DNA of 29,093 nucleotides, from assembly GCA_002413785.1 (NCBI GenBank), contig DHXR01000030.1, positions 1 to 29,093 on the forward strand. The letters are read 5' to 3'. Shown in pieces: positions 7,751 to 14,318 of this stretch (the first letter of the stretch is position 1; the number at the start of each line of letters is the position of its first letter). The DNA comes from Mucilaginibacter sp. UBA5151. Its GTDB lineage: Bacteria; Bacteroidota; Bacteroidia; Sphingobacteriales; Sphingobacteriaceae. The notes under the pieces were generated by a model. The model ran no database searches, was not told the origin of the DNA, and saw nothing but the letters and a program-made list of their open reading frames with translations. Made by a program: the position numbers and the translations under genes.

Positions 7751-7888
7751 TTTTCACTCATTAAGCCTGAACCGTTAAAATACAACTTTTCCGGAATGTG
7801 GTCAAGACGAATCAATCGCGAGCATAGAATTATCTACGAGATTGTAGGGGGAAATATCCTTATTCACGCTTTAAAAGAGCATTACTAA
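7741..7888 (+). pseudogene. yoeB: YoeB/Txe toxin remnant with internal deletion
   Basis: An ATG overlapping the antitoxin stop opens M-E-V-I-F-T-H and then hits TAA (7762). In another frame, from 7763, comes KPEPLKYNFSGMWSRR continuing to ALKEHY and a stop at 7888. Against my recollection of E. coli YoeB, this C-terminal part aligns from K44 to Y84. It keeps the counterparts of E46 (KPEP), R65 (EHR), H83 and Y84 (HY). The middle, about 37 residues, is missing and the junction is out of frame. The parent was a ribosome-dependent mRNA interferase; this copy cannot make it. Confidence 0.85.
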
Positions 7889-7894
7889 TTTTAT

Positions 7895-7922
7895 AAGTCG
7901 ACAGTCGGAAGTCCAGAGTCTA
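7895..7922. repeat. Heptad array (AAGTCGA type)
   Basis: Four units, AAGTCGA, CAGTCGG, AAGTCCA and GAGTCTA, begin six bases after the yoeB remnant stop codon. Confidence 0.65.
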
Positions 7923-7953
7923 ACATTCTTTGGTTACTACTTTCAGCTTAAAG

Positions 7954-8673
7954 TCACCTATCAATCAACTTATAAAACCCATCCCGATAACTATCTCCTA
8001 TGGGAATAATGGTATCACCAATAAAAATCCGGCTGCGCTCAACGGAGGTGATGTGCCTTAGCGAAACAATATACGACTTGTGCACCCTGACAAATTCAAT
8101 CTGCGGCAATTGTTCATCAATTTTTTTGAGCGGCTGCAGGCTCATTACCCGGCCAGACAGGGTATTAAGGAAAACATAGTTTTGCAGCGCCTCGATGTAT
8201 AAGATGTCTTTGGTGTTTATTTTTTGGATGCGGTGTTCGGTTTTGACGAATAAAAATTCGGAGAATGGCAAAGGCGCCTTGCTTTCGTTAACCTGTCCAA
8301 GTGGATTTTTGATGTTGTTTTGTTTTAAATAGCGACAAGCCTTATCTGCGGCTTTATAAAACCGCTCAAAAGCGATTGGCTTAAGCAGGTAGTCAATAAC
8401 ATCGTGCTCAAAGCCGTCAAGGGCATATTCGGCATAAGCGGTGGTAAGTATAACCATACATTGTTTATCAAGGATCTTCATAAACTGCAAACCGGTTAAT
8501 TCGGGCATCTGGATATCCAGGAAAACCAAATCTATTTTTTGCGCATGAATAATCGACAAGCCTTCAATGGGGTTGGTGGTAACCGCCGCCAGTTCCATAA
8601 ACGGTATTTTAGCGGTATAATCGGCTAAAATATCTATGGCTAAAGGTTTATCATCAATAATCAGGCACCGCAT
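7954..8673 (-). CDS. LytTR-family response regulator
   Basis: The 239-aa protein has a receiver domain (1-120) with acidic pocket D7-D8, phosphoacceptor D53 in VFLDIQMPE and lysine in LLKP. A LytTR DNA-binding domain follows (about 140-238; FVKTEHRIQKINTKDI, YIEALQNYVFL, FVRVHKSYIVSL). LytTR proteins bind DNA through beta strands rather than a helix-turn-helix. Its start overlaps the end of the sensor kinase by 13 bases, marking a translationally coupled two-component operon. The target is unknown; the divergent hydrolase gene at 9962 is one candidate. Confidence 0.95.
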   Translation of the reverse strand: MRCLIIDDKPLAIDILADYTAKIPFMELAAVTTNPIEGLSIIHAQKIDLVFLDIQMPELTGLQFMKILDKQCMVILTTAYAEYALDGFEHDVIDYLLKPIAFERFYKAADKACRYLKQNNIKNPLGQVNESKAPLPFSEFLFVKTEHRIQKINTKDILYIEALQNYVFLNTLSGRVMSLQPLKKIDEQLPQIEFVRVHKSYIVSLRHITSVERSRIFIGDTIIPIGDSYRDGFYKLIDR

Positions 8674-9731
8674 GTTTGTAGGCTGGTTTGTAAAACTAAA
8701 TGTATGCTATAAAATTCATCCACATCAATAATATCAAGTTTATGTTTGCCGGGATAAATTAACTCCAGCCGGCGGCGCACGTTATACAGACCGATGCCGC
8801 CGGTTTTATCTTTTTGATTATTATTTTTTTTGTTCTTTACGGCGAATTCGATTTTGCCGGCAGCGGCCGATAAGCAAATATCTACCGGCGCTTCCGGATC
8901 ATTCAGCACACCATGCTTAAAGGCATTTTCAACAAATGAAACAAAGAGTAGGGCAGCCACTTTTTGTTCAGTCACCATATTTCCCCTGTCAAAGTTAATA
9001 TAGGCGTTGCCCTTGGCACTGATCCGCTGCAGCTCAATAACGTTTTCAAGGTAATGAGCTTCGGCACTTAAAGGCACAAAAGCATCATTGCCTTCGCGAA
9101 GCATATAACGCAATAATTCCGCAAGCTTTAGCAGGGCCTCGGGGGCCTGGTCTGATTTGTGATAAGTAAGTGAATAAATATCATTAATAGTATTAAATAA
9201 AAAGTGCGGGTTGAGCTGTGAGCGTAAAAAAGCAAGTTCGGCAGCCGACTTTTCTTTTTCCAATTCCTGCTTCAGATGCTTGTTGGTATACCAGCTTTTG
9301 GCGAAAAAGTACATCAGCCCGTAAACAAAATACCTGGGGAAATAATAAAAGAAAATATTTTCGATATAATCACTCGCGGGCCACGGATGGCCCTGGTAAT
9401 TGTCAAAACCTAAAACGGGCAAAAAGAAATAATACTCTATAACGTAACGCAAACTAACAATCGCGGCTAAGGTAAGCACTGCATAAACAAAGGCAAGCAG
9501 GTAATTTCTTTTTACAAACAACTGCGGGGCAACAAACCAGTAGCTACAGTAAAAGCAAGTGATGGGTATGGTAGTATAGCCGGCCTGGATAATAAAATGG
9601 TGAGCGCCTAACTGCCATGTGAAATTTTTATGTGCAGCTATAATTTCCCTTGAATACGCCTGCCATAATTCACTTATAAAAAGTAAACCCCATAAGCAAA
9701 CTTGTAAAAGTAACAGCCTGTTACGCTTCAT
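8661..9731 (-). CDS. LytS-like sensor histidine kinase
   Basis: The 356-aa protein has four predicted membrane helices (about 7-25, 46-66, 76-100, 126-146). A coiled segment then leads into a HisKA_7TM/LytS-type kinase: LRSQLNPHFLFN with H176 as the phosphoacceptor, N-box FVENAFKHG, and GGIGLYNVRRRL as the ATP lid. No extracellular sensor domain is evident, so the signal is probably sensed in or near the membrane. It is first in the operon with the LytTR regulator. A TATATTTA box (9736-9743, minus strand) lies five bases before the ATG. Confidence 0.94.
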   Translation of the reverse strand: MKRNRLLLLQVCLWGLLFISELWQAYSREIIAAHKNFTWQLGAHHFIIQAGYTTIPITCFYCSYWFVAPQLFVKRNYLLAFVYAVLTLAAIVSLRYVIEYYFFLPVLGFDNYQGHPWPASDYIENIFFYYFPRYFVYGLMYFFAKSWYTNKHLKQELEKEKSAAELAFLRSQLNPHFLFNTINDIYSLTYHKSDQAPEALLKLAELLRYMLREGNDAFVPLSAEAHYLENVIELQRISAKGNAYINFDRGNMVTEQKVAALLFVSFVENAFKHGVLNDPEAPVDICLSAAAGKIEFAVKNKKNNNQKDKTGGIGLYNVRRRLELIYPGKHKLDIIDVDEFYSIHLVLQTSLQTCGA

Positions 9732-9779
9732 CAGCTAAATATAGGCGTAGTTTGCAGATAAAATCTCTAAAACTACATA

Positions 9780-9843
9780 AACAGGCAATTTTTAATGATG
9801 AACGGCTGAAAAAAATCACCTTGCTTAAAATGCCTGTTCATCA
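9780..9843. repeat. Two overlapping inverted repeats between the kinase and hydrolase genes
   Basis: AACAGGCA (9780-9787) is inverted at TGCCTGTT (9831-9838). TGATGAAC (9796-9803) is inverted at GTTCATCA (9836-9843). The two hairpins share bases 9836-9838, so they are mutually exclusive. They sit in the 230-bp divergent spacer, which holds no other gene. Confidence 0.5.
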
Positions 9844-9961
9844 ATGATTTTTGGCTCCTCATCAATTGCCTTGCATGCTTTGGATACAATCTGGTCATAT
9901 TTGTGCAATATAAATAAACTAAATACGCGGCTTATTTTGGTATATTTTAAAAATAAAGATC

Positions 9962-11638
9962 ATGAAGAAAATTATTTGGATAATGCTGTTTGCATTTACG
10001 TTCAGCTACGGCAAAGCGCAAACCCGCAATTATTTTACCGCTGCCGATTCTTGCTTAAAGCTGAAGGATTATGCTTGCGCCGCAACCAATTATGAACTAT
10101 GCCTGAAAGCCGATCCCGAATCGAATGGTATAGCCTATATGGTGGCAAAGGCCTGGGCAATGGCTAATGATAAGGAAAAAACCTTCGCTGCATTAAACCT
10201 GTACATAAAAAATAATGCCTTAAATTACAACCCGTTTTTCAGTGAACAGTTATTAAAAGAGAAAAAATTTGACTTTTTGAAGGATGATCCCAGGTGGGTT
10301 GCCATGATAGTGTCTGTACAGAAAGAGGAGGCCGGGGTAACTGAACAGGAGATTAAGGCTAACGCTGCAGCAAAATTAAACGACAGAAATTTTGCTGCAG
10401 CGATGGATGTAAGACCCCAACTCGCACGGTTAAATATAAATGGGGAATTATATACCGAACTTAAAAAGCTTATCATATATAAATCACCAAAAGCTTATTT
10501 AACCGATAACGGTATAGCGCTCTACATCCGGATTGATGGTAAGGATGTTCCGTTTTATGTTAGTGTGCCTGTAACCTACAACCCGGCCATTGCGAACCCC
10601 GTGCTCGTTGTTTTGCATGGTGGGATATTGTATTCCAAAGGCTATGGTAATGCCGATTCATTCCCTATGGTTTATCGGGCAACAAGTGAACATATCCCCA
10701 ATTACTCAAAAAAGTATATTACTATTTATCCAATAGGTACGTCTGTGCTAAACTGGATGAATACCGAAAGCGGCTTTGATATGGTGAATAAAATTGTAGT
10801 ATATCTGAAAGCTTTTTTAAATATCGATGATAACCGGGTGGAATTGCTTGGCCATTCAAATGGCGCTACCGGGGTTTTTACTTACCTGGTGAAATCGCCG
10901 TCGCTGTATGCTGGTTTTTATGGAATGAACACGCAACCTAAAGTATTTATAGGCGGCACTTTTCTGCAAAATGGCGTGACAAGGCAATTTTATAATTTTG
11001 CTACCGATAAGGATTATTATTATCCGCCGCAGGCAGTTAAAACCATAGATAGCCTGGCCAACTCACTGGGTGTAAACTGGCATACGGATCTTAATAAGGG
11101 CTACCCACACTGGTTTCCGTCCATGAAAGAATCACTGCAGCCAATGGCTAAGATATTTGAGGATATGGAGACGAGGGTACGCAACCCCTATCCCAAAGAA
11201 ATTTATTTCGAAACCGACAACATTAAAGATGGCGCTTCCGACTGGATAACAATAACCGGCCTGGATACGCTCTCAAAAAAAGCAAGCTGGCAAATTGATC
11301 CCAATTTTAAAATAACAGCATGGATAGATAACAGCGATTTTAATAAAACCATTCACCGCGAAGCAATGGCCTTTGACTATCCGCACAGGTCGGGTGCCAT
11401 AAAAGCAAAAAAGGATGGCAATAATATTTATATTGAAACAAGTGATGTAGCCTCATTTGCAATAAAACTGAACCGGGAAATGATTGATTATCGTCAAAAA
11501 GTGAATATTTATTTAAATGGAAGGAAAGTATATTCACAGAAAATTATGCCGGATAAGCAATATACGTTCGCCAATTTCAAATCTCAATTAGACAGGAAGG
11601 TGATATGGGAAAATGAACTACAGTTTGACGTAAAATAG
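9962..11638 (+). CDS. Secreted alpha/beta hydrolase with TPR-like N-terminus
   Basis: The 558-aa protein starts with a signal peptide (MKKIIWIMLFAF..., cut near KAQ20). Residues 21-115 look like a TPR-type helical pair (DSCLKLKDYACAATNYELCL). An alpha/beta-hydrolase domain follows at about 180-400: oxyanion motif HGG (219-221), nucleophile elbow GHSNGA with S299, and GYPHW with H383 as the likely catalytic histidine. The acid may be D349 or D351. The remaining about 150 residues form a predicted beta-rich tail (NPYPKEIYFETDNI, then DWITITGLD), as in some esterases and PHB-depolymerase-like proteins. Substrate is unknown. It diverges from the two-component pair. Confidence 0.8.
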   Translation: MKKIIWIMLFAFTFSYGKAQTRNYFTAADSCLKLKDYACAATNYELCLKADPESNGIAYMVAKAWAMANDKEKTFAALNLYIKNNALNYNPFFSEQLLKEKKFDFLKDDPRWVAMIVSVQKEEAGVTEQEIKANAAAKLNDRNFAAAMDVRPQLARLNINGELYTELKKLIIYKSPKAYLTDNGIALYIRIDGKDVPFYVSVPVTYNPAIANPVLVVLHGGILYSKGYGNADSFPMVYRATSEHIPNYSKKYITIYPIGTSVLNWMNTESGFDMVNKIVVYLKAFLNIDDNRVELLGHSNGATGVFTYLVKSPSLYAGFYGMNTQPKVFIGGTFLQNGVTRQFYNFATDKDYYYPPQAVKTIDSLANSLGVNWHTDLNKGYPHWFPSMKESLQPMAKIFEDMETRVRNPYPKEIYFETDNIKDGASDWITITGLDTLSKKASWQIDPNFKITAWIDNSDFNKTIHREAMAFDYPHRSGAIKAKKDGNNIYIETSDVASFAIKLNREMIDYRQKVNIYLNGRKVYSQKIMPDKQYTFANFKSQLDRKVIWENELQFDVK

Positions 11639-11643
11639 AATTC

Positions 11644-11671
11644 GTAGAGCCGCAATGCATTGCGGCTCTAC
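11644..11671. repeat. Perfect 28-nt loopless palindrome
   Basis: GTAGAGCCGCAATG is followed directly by its exact inverse CATTGCGGCTCTAC, giving 14-bp arms with no spacer. It lies six bases after the hydrolase stop and 13 before the radA end, between convergent genes. No T run follows on either strand. It resembles the GTAGAGACGC-type interspersed palindromes I recall from cyanobacteria and Bacteroidota. Confidence 0.85.
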
Positions 11672-11684
11672 CTGATATGTCAAT

Positions 11685-13142
11685 TTACCCAAACAGCAAC
11701 CCAAAAACCTCTTCGATGCGGCTTACAATTTTTATATCAATTTTATAGCGCGAAAGATCAATACCCTTTTTATCATGCCCGCCGGCAGGGAGGTTGTATT
11801 TGGAGATAAATATCTGTTCAAAGCCTAATTTTTGTGCCTCGGCAATGCGTTGCTCAATCCGGTTAACCGCGCGGATCTCGCCGGATAAACCTATTTCGCC
11901 CGCAAAACAGGTTTTAAAAGATACCGGGATATCTTCGTGGGAAGATATGATCGCGGCGGCAAGTCCGAGGTCGATAGCAGGGTCTTCCACCCTGATGCCC
12001 CCTGTTATATTTAAGAAAACGTCTTTTGCGCCAAGGTTAAAGCCGCAGCGTTTCTCCAGAACGGCCAGTAGCATACTCATGCGCCGGGTGTCAAAGCCTG
12101 TAGCGGTACGTTGAGGGGTACCATATGGCGAAGGGCTCACCAATGCCTGGGTTTCAATCATCATGGGCCGCATGCCCTCTAAGGTGGTTGAGATGGTGAT
12201 GCCGCTTAACGGTTCATCGCGTTGGGAAAGCAAAATCTCCGATGGGTTTGACACCTCGCGCAGGCCTTCGCCCAGCATTTCATAAATTCCCAGTTCGGAA
12301 GCAGAGCCAAAACGATTTTTTACGGTACGCAATATGCGGTAAACATGATGCCTGTCGCCTTCAAACTGCAACACGGTATCTACCATGTGCTCCAGTATCT
12401 TCGGCCCGGCTATCATCCCGTCTTTGGTGATATGACCTATTAAAAACACCGGCGTTGAGCTTTCTTTGGCAAAGCGCAGCAATTCGGCAGTACATTCCCG
12501 CACCTGCGAAACACTCCCCGGCGTTGATTCAATATGCGCCGAATGCAGGGTTTGAATAGAATCCACCACCACAATATCCGGCTCCAGTTCCTCTATCTGT
12601 TTAAAAATGTTTTGCGTGGAGGTCTCTGTTAAAATATAGCAGCCCTTGCCAATTTCAGATTTATTTATGCCAACTGCCAACTGCTTACTGCCAACTGCTT
12701 TATCACTGCCAGCTACTCCCAGCCTTTCCGCCCGCATCTTTATCTGCCTTTCGCTTTCCTCTCCCGATACGTACAGCACCTTCAACCCCGGCATGTTTAA
12801 TGCCAGTTGCAGCATCAGCGTTGATTTTCCTATACCAGGCTCCCCGCCGATCAGCACCAATGAACCTGCAACAATACCGCCGCCTAAAACGCGGTTAAAT
12901 TCTTTATCGGGGGTAAGCAACCTGTGCTCTTCGCTAAAAGTAATATCAGCCACCTGCACAGGTTTATTGGCCCTCTGCAGCGTGGTCGAGGTGGTCTTCC
13001 AGTTTGGAACCGAAGTATTAGCCTTTTCCAAAACTTCCTCCACAAAGGTATTCCATTGCGAGCATGACGGGCATTTGCCAAGCCACTTTGCCGACTCATG
13101 GCCACAGCTCTGGCAGAAATATGCGAATCTTGTTTTAGCCAA
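11685..13142 (-). CDS. radA: DNA repair protein RadA (Sms)
   Basis: The 485-aa protein has an N-terminal zinc finger (C10-x2-C13...C24-x2-C27), an ATPase core with Walker A GEPGIGKST (100-108) and VVVDSIQ, the RadA-specific KNRFG motif (275-279), and a C-terminal Lon-like domain. RadA drives branch migration in homologous recombination. Residues about 143-166 (VAGSDKAVGSKQLAVG...) are extra relative to the usual short loop before LTETSTQ, and are encoded by a heptad repeat. The start codon is TTG; no upstream in-frame ATG exists, and MAKTRFAYFCQSCG is the expected RadA start. A TGTGCAG-type array begins seven bases upstream of it. Confidence 0.96.
   Translation of the reverse strand: MAKTRFAYFCQSCGHESAKWLGKCPSCSQWNTFVEEVLEKANTSVPNWKTTSTTLQRANKPVQVADITFSEEHRLLTPDKEFNRVLGGGIVAGSLVLIGGEPGIGKSTLMLQLALNMPGLKVLYVSGEESERQIKMRAERLGVAGSDKAVGSKQLAVGINKSEIGKGCYILTETSTQNIFKQIEELEPDIVVVDSIQTLHSAHIESTPGSVSQVRECTAELLRFAKESSTPVFLIGHITKDGMIAGPKILEHMVDTVLQFEGDRHHVYRILRTVKNRFGSASELGIYEMLGEGLREVSNPSEILLSQRDEPLSGITISTTLEGMRPMMIETQALVSPSPYGTPQRTATGFDTRRMSMLLAVLEKRCGFNLGAKDVFLNITGGIRVEDPAIDLGLAAAIISSHEDIPVSFKTCFAGEIGLSGEIRAVNRIEQRIAEAQKLGFEQIFISKYNLPAGGHDKKGIDLSRYKIDIKIVSRIEEVFGLLFG
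12668..12702. repeat. Heptad array inside radA (TGCCAAC type)
   Basis: Five consecutive units: TGCCAAC, TGCCAAC, TGCTTAC, TGCCAAC and TGCTTTA. On the radA strand three units make 21 nt, or seven residues, giving the QLAVGSK-like peptide. The expanded segment spans about 12645-12716 and keeps the reading frame. Confidence 0.85.
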
Positions 13143-13148
13143 TTTGTT

Positions 13149-13183
13149 GATGTGCGAATGTGCAGATGTGCAAATGTGCAGAT
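13149..13183. repeat. Octad array (ATGTGCAG) upstream of radA
   Basis: Four near-identical units of period eight (ATGTGCGA, ATGTGCAG, ATGTGCAA, ATGTGCAG). It begins seven bases upstream of the radA TTG start. The same motif, inverted, is found at 14284-14318. Confidence 0.8.
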
Positions 13184-13224
13184 TTTATTGGAATAAACAA
13201 GGGCGATTGCTAAAAATATTAGGA

Positions 13225-13752
13225 TTATTGTTTTATTGGGGGTGGGAAATATAACTGGTCAATAATTGGCTTGGGTGGTGGATTCTGATAAGTTGTTTCA
13301 AATTTGATAGGATAATTGACCTGATGCAGCTTTGCTGTTTTATAACTATCGTTAAGCCAAAGAAGAACATCCAACACTGAATCTGACTTTATGTCCCTAA
13401 CCCTTGTGATGCGCTTTTTACCATTTTTCCAATGGATAATGAGTTCAAAATAATTTCCGTCCTGAATAAGCTTATTGTCTGTGACGGGTAGCGATTTGTA
13501 TTTAATTTTTTCAAATTTCCGATTCAGAGTGTCCCAAAATCCTTCGCTTACCTTGCCGGTGAAATAACCATGCTTTACATTATTATTGCAATAGCTATAA
13601 TTCAGTGAACTATTGATACTTATGGCAGCCCCATAATCTGACCAAGCTCCGCTCCGGGCCAGCTCAACCTTTGTAATTTCATTTGTTGGATGGCTTGATT
13701 TTGTGCAGGATAGAAACAGTGCAAAGCATAATAAAGTTAAAACATATTTCAT
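13225..13752 (-). CDS. Small lipoprotein of unknown function
   Basis: The 175-aa protein begins with a lipoprotein signal peptide (MKYVLTLLCFALFLSC, lipobox Cys16, followed by TKSS). The mature part, ITKVELARSG and then VSEGFWDTLNRKFEKIKYKSL, loosely resembles the DUF6438-type fold seen in Bacteroidota lipoproteins, but I am unsure. A proline-rich end (NPPPKPIIDQLYFPPPIKQ) closes it. It should be anchored in the outer or inner membrane. It is inserted between rng and radA together with the repeat cluster and lies between inverted ATGTGCAG arrays. Confidence 0.75.
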   Translation of the reverse strand: MKYVLTLLCFALFLSCTKSSHPTNEITKVELARSGAWSDYGAAISINSSLNYSYCNNNVKHGYFTGKVSEGFWDTLNRKFEKIKYKSLPVTDNKLIQDGNYFELIIHWKNGKKRITRVRDIKSDSVLDVLLWLNDSYKTAKLHQVNYPIKFETTYQNPPPKPIIDQLYFPPPIKQ

Positions 13753-13900
13753 GTTATTTGAGGTTCATTTGAACACAAGATACACCTTTTAGCTGATTTA
13801 AAAGAGCTATAAACAAATGTACCAATCAAATGATCAAATAATTTAATAAATATTTCTATTTGACACGCTGGACCATTTTTCACATATCCACTTGCCAGGT

Positions 13901-13981
13901 ATCCCTGAAAGGGATTAATATGTCTGCGATGGGCATAGCCCATCGGATATGAAAGAAATAACATTAAAGCCCTGAAAGGGC
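13901..13981. repeat. Three short palindromes (CCCTGAAAGGG and GATGGGC types)
   Basis: ATCCCT-GAA-AGGGAT (13901-13915), CGATGGGC-ATA-GCCCATCG (13927-13945) and GCCCT-GAA-AGGGC (13969-13981). All have three-base loops. The GCCCT type recurs in inverted form, GCCCTTTCAGGGC, at 14031, 14111 and 14209. Confidence 0.85.
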
Positions 13982-14079
13982 GTAATAAAAACAGGCGATA
14001 TGTCTAATCGGCAGTATTCGCTATAATGCCGCCCTTTCAGGGCTTTGGGTTTGTTCGTTTTGTGTTCGTGTTCGCAGTT

Positions 14080-14129
14080 CGCAGGACTTCATCCTGCGCT
14101 GACATATAACGCCCTTTCAGGGCTGAAAA
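14080..14129. repeat. 50-nt direct repeat, copy 1
   Basis: It contains two hairpins, GCAGGA-CTTCA-TCCTGC (14081-14097) and GCCCT-TTC-AGGGC (14111-14123). It is identical over 50 bases to 14178-14227. Confidence 0.9.
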
Positions 14130-14134
14130 CAAAA

Positions 14135-14166
14135 ATGTGCAGATGCTAATCAAAACATCTGCACAT
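14135..14166. repeat. Hairpin ATGTGCAGATG/CATCTGCACAT, copy 1
   Basis: 11-bp perfect arms around a ten-base loop (CTAATCAAAA). A second identical copy lies at 14248-14279. The arms are the ATGTGCAG octad unit. Confidence 0.88.
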
Positions 14167-14177
14167 CCGCACATTAA

Positions 14178-14227
14178 CGCAGGACTTCATCCTGCGCTGA
14201 CATATAACGCCCTTTCAGGGCTGAAAA
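14178..14227. repeat. 50-nt direct repeat, copy 2
   Basis: Identical to 14080-14129 at an offset of 98 bases. Like copy 1, it is followed shortly by the ATGTGCAGATG hairpin, so the composite unit occurs twice in tandem. Confidence 0.9.
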
Positions 14228-14247
14228 ATACTGTCACGCCTAAAAAA

Positions 14248-14279
14248 ATGTGCAGATGCTAATCAAAACATCTGCACAT
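14248..14279. repeat. Hairpin ATGTGCAGATG/CATCTGCACAT, copy 2
   Basis: Same sequence as 14135-14166, including the loop. Confidence 0.88.
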
Positions 14280-14283
14280 TTGT

Positions 14284-14318
14284 AATCTGCACATCTGCAC
14301 ATTAAAAATCTGCACATC
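14284..14318. repeat. Octad array (ATCTGCAC) overlapping the rng stop codon
   Basis: Degenerate ATCTGCAC units, the reverse complement of the ATGTGCAG array at 13149. The last unit runs into the rng TGA (14317-14319, minus strand). Confidence 0.8.

Larger units (their letters stand above)
13753..14316. other. 563-bp gene-free spacer packed with hairpin repeats
   Basis: The first 150 bases are AT-rich and probably hold the promoter of the lipoprotein gene. The rest is almost entirely short palindromes and direct repeats, listed separately. I see no credible gene here. A leftward 71-codon frame (13749-13964) is built from repeat sequence and rejected. Confidence 0.8.

Noticed and set aside
13749..13964. 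A leftward 71-codon reading frame upstream of the lipoprotein gene
   Set aside because: It is composed of palindromic repeats, has no family resemblance, and overlaps the start of a better gene.
14080..14227. Possible CRISPR array
   Set aside because: Only two copies of the repeat exist, each copy contains two hairpins, the intervening sequence is itself repetitive, and no cas genes are near.
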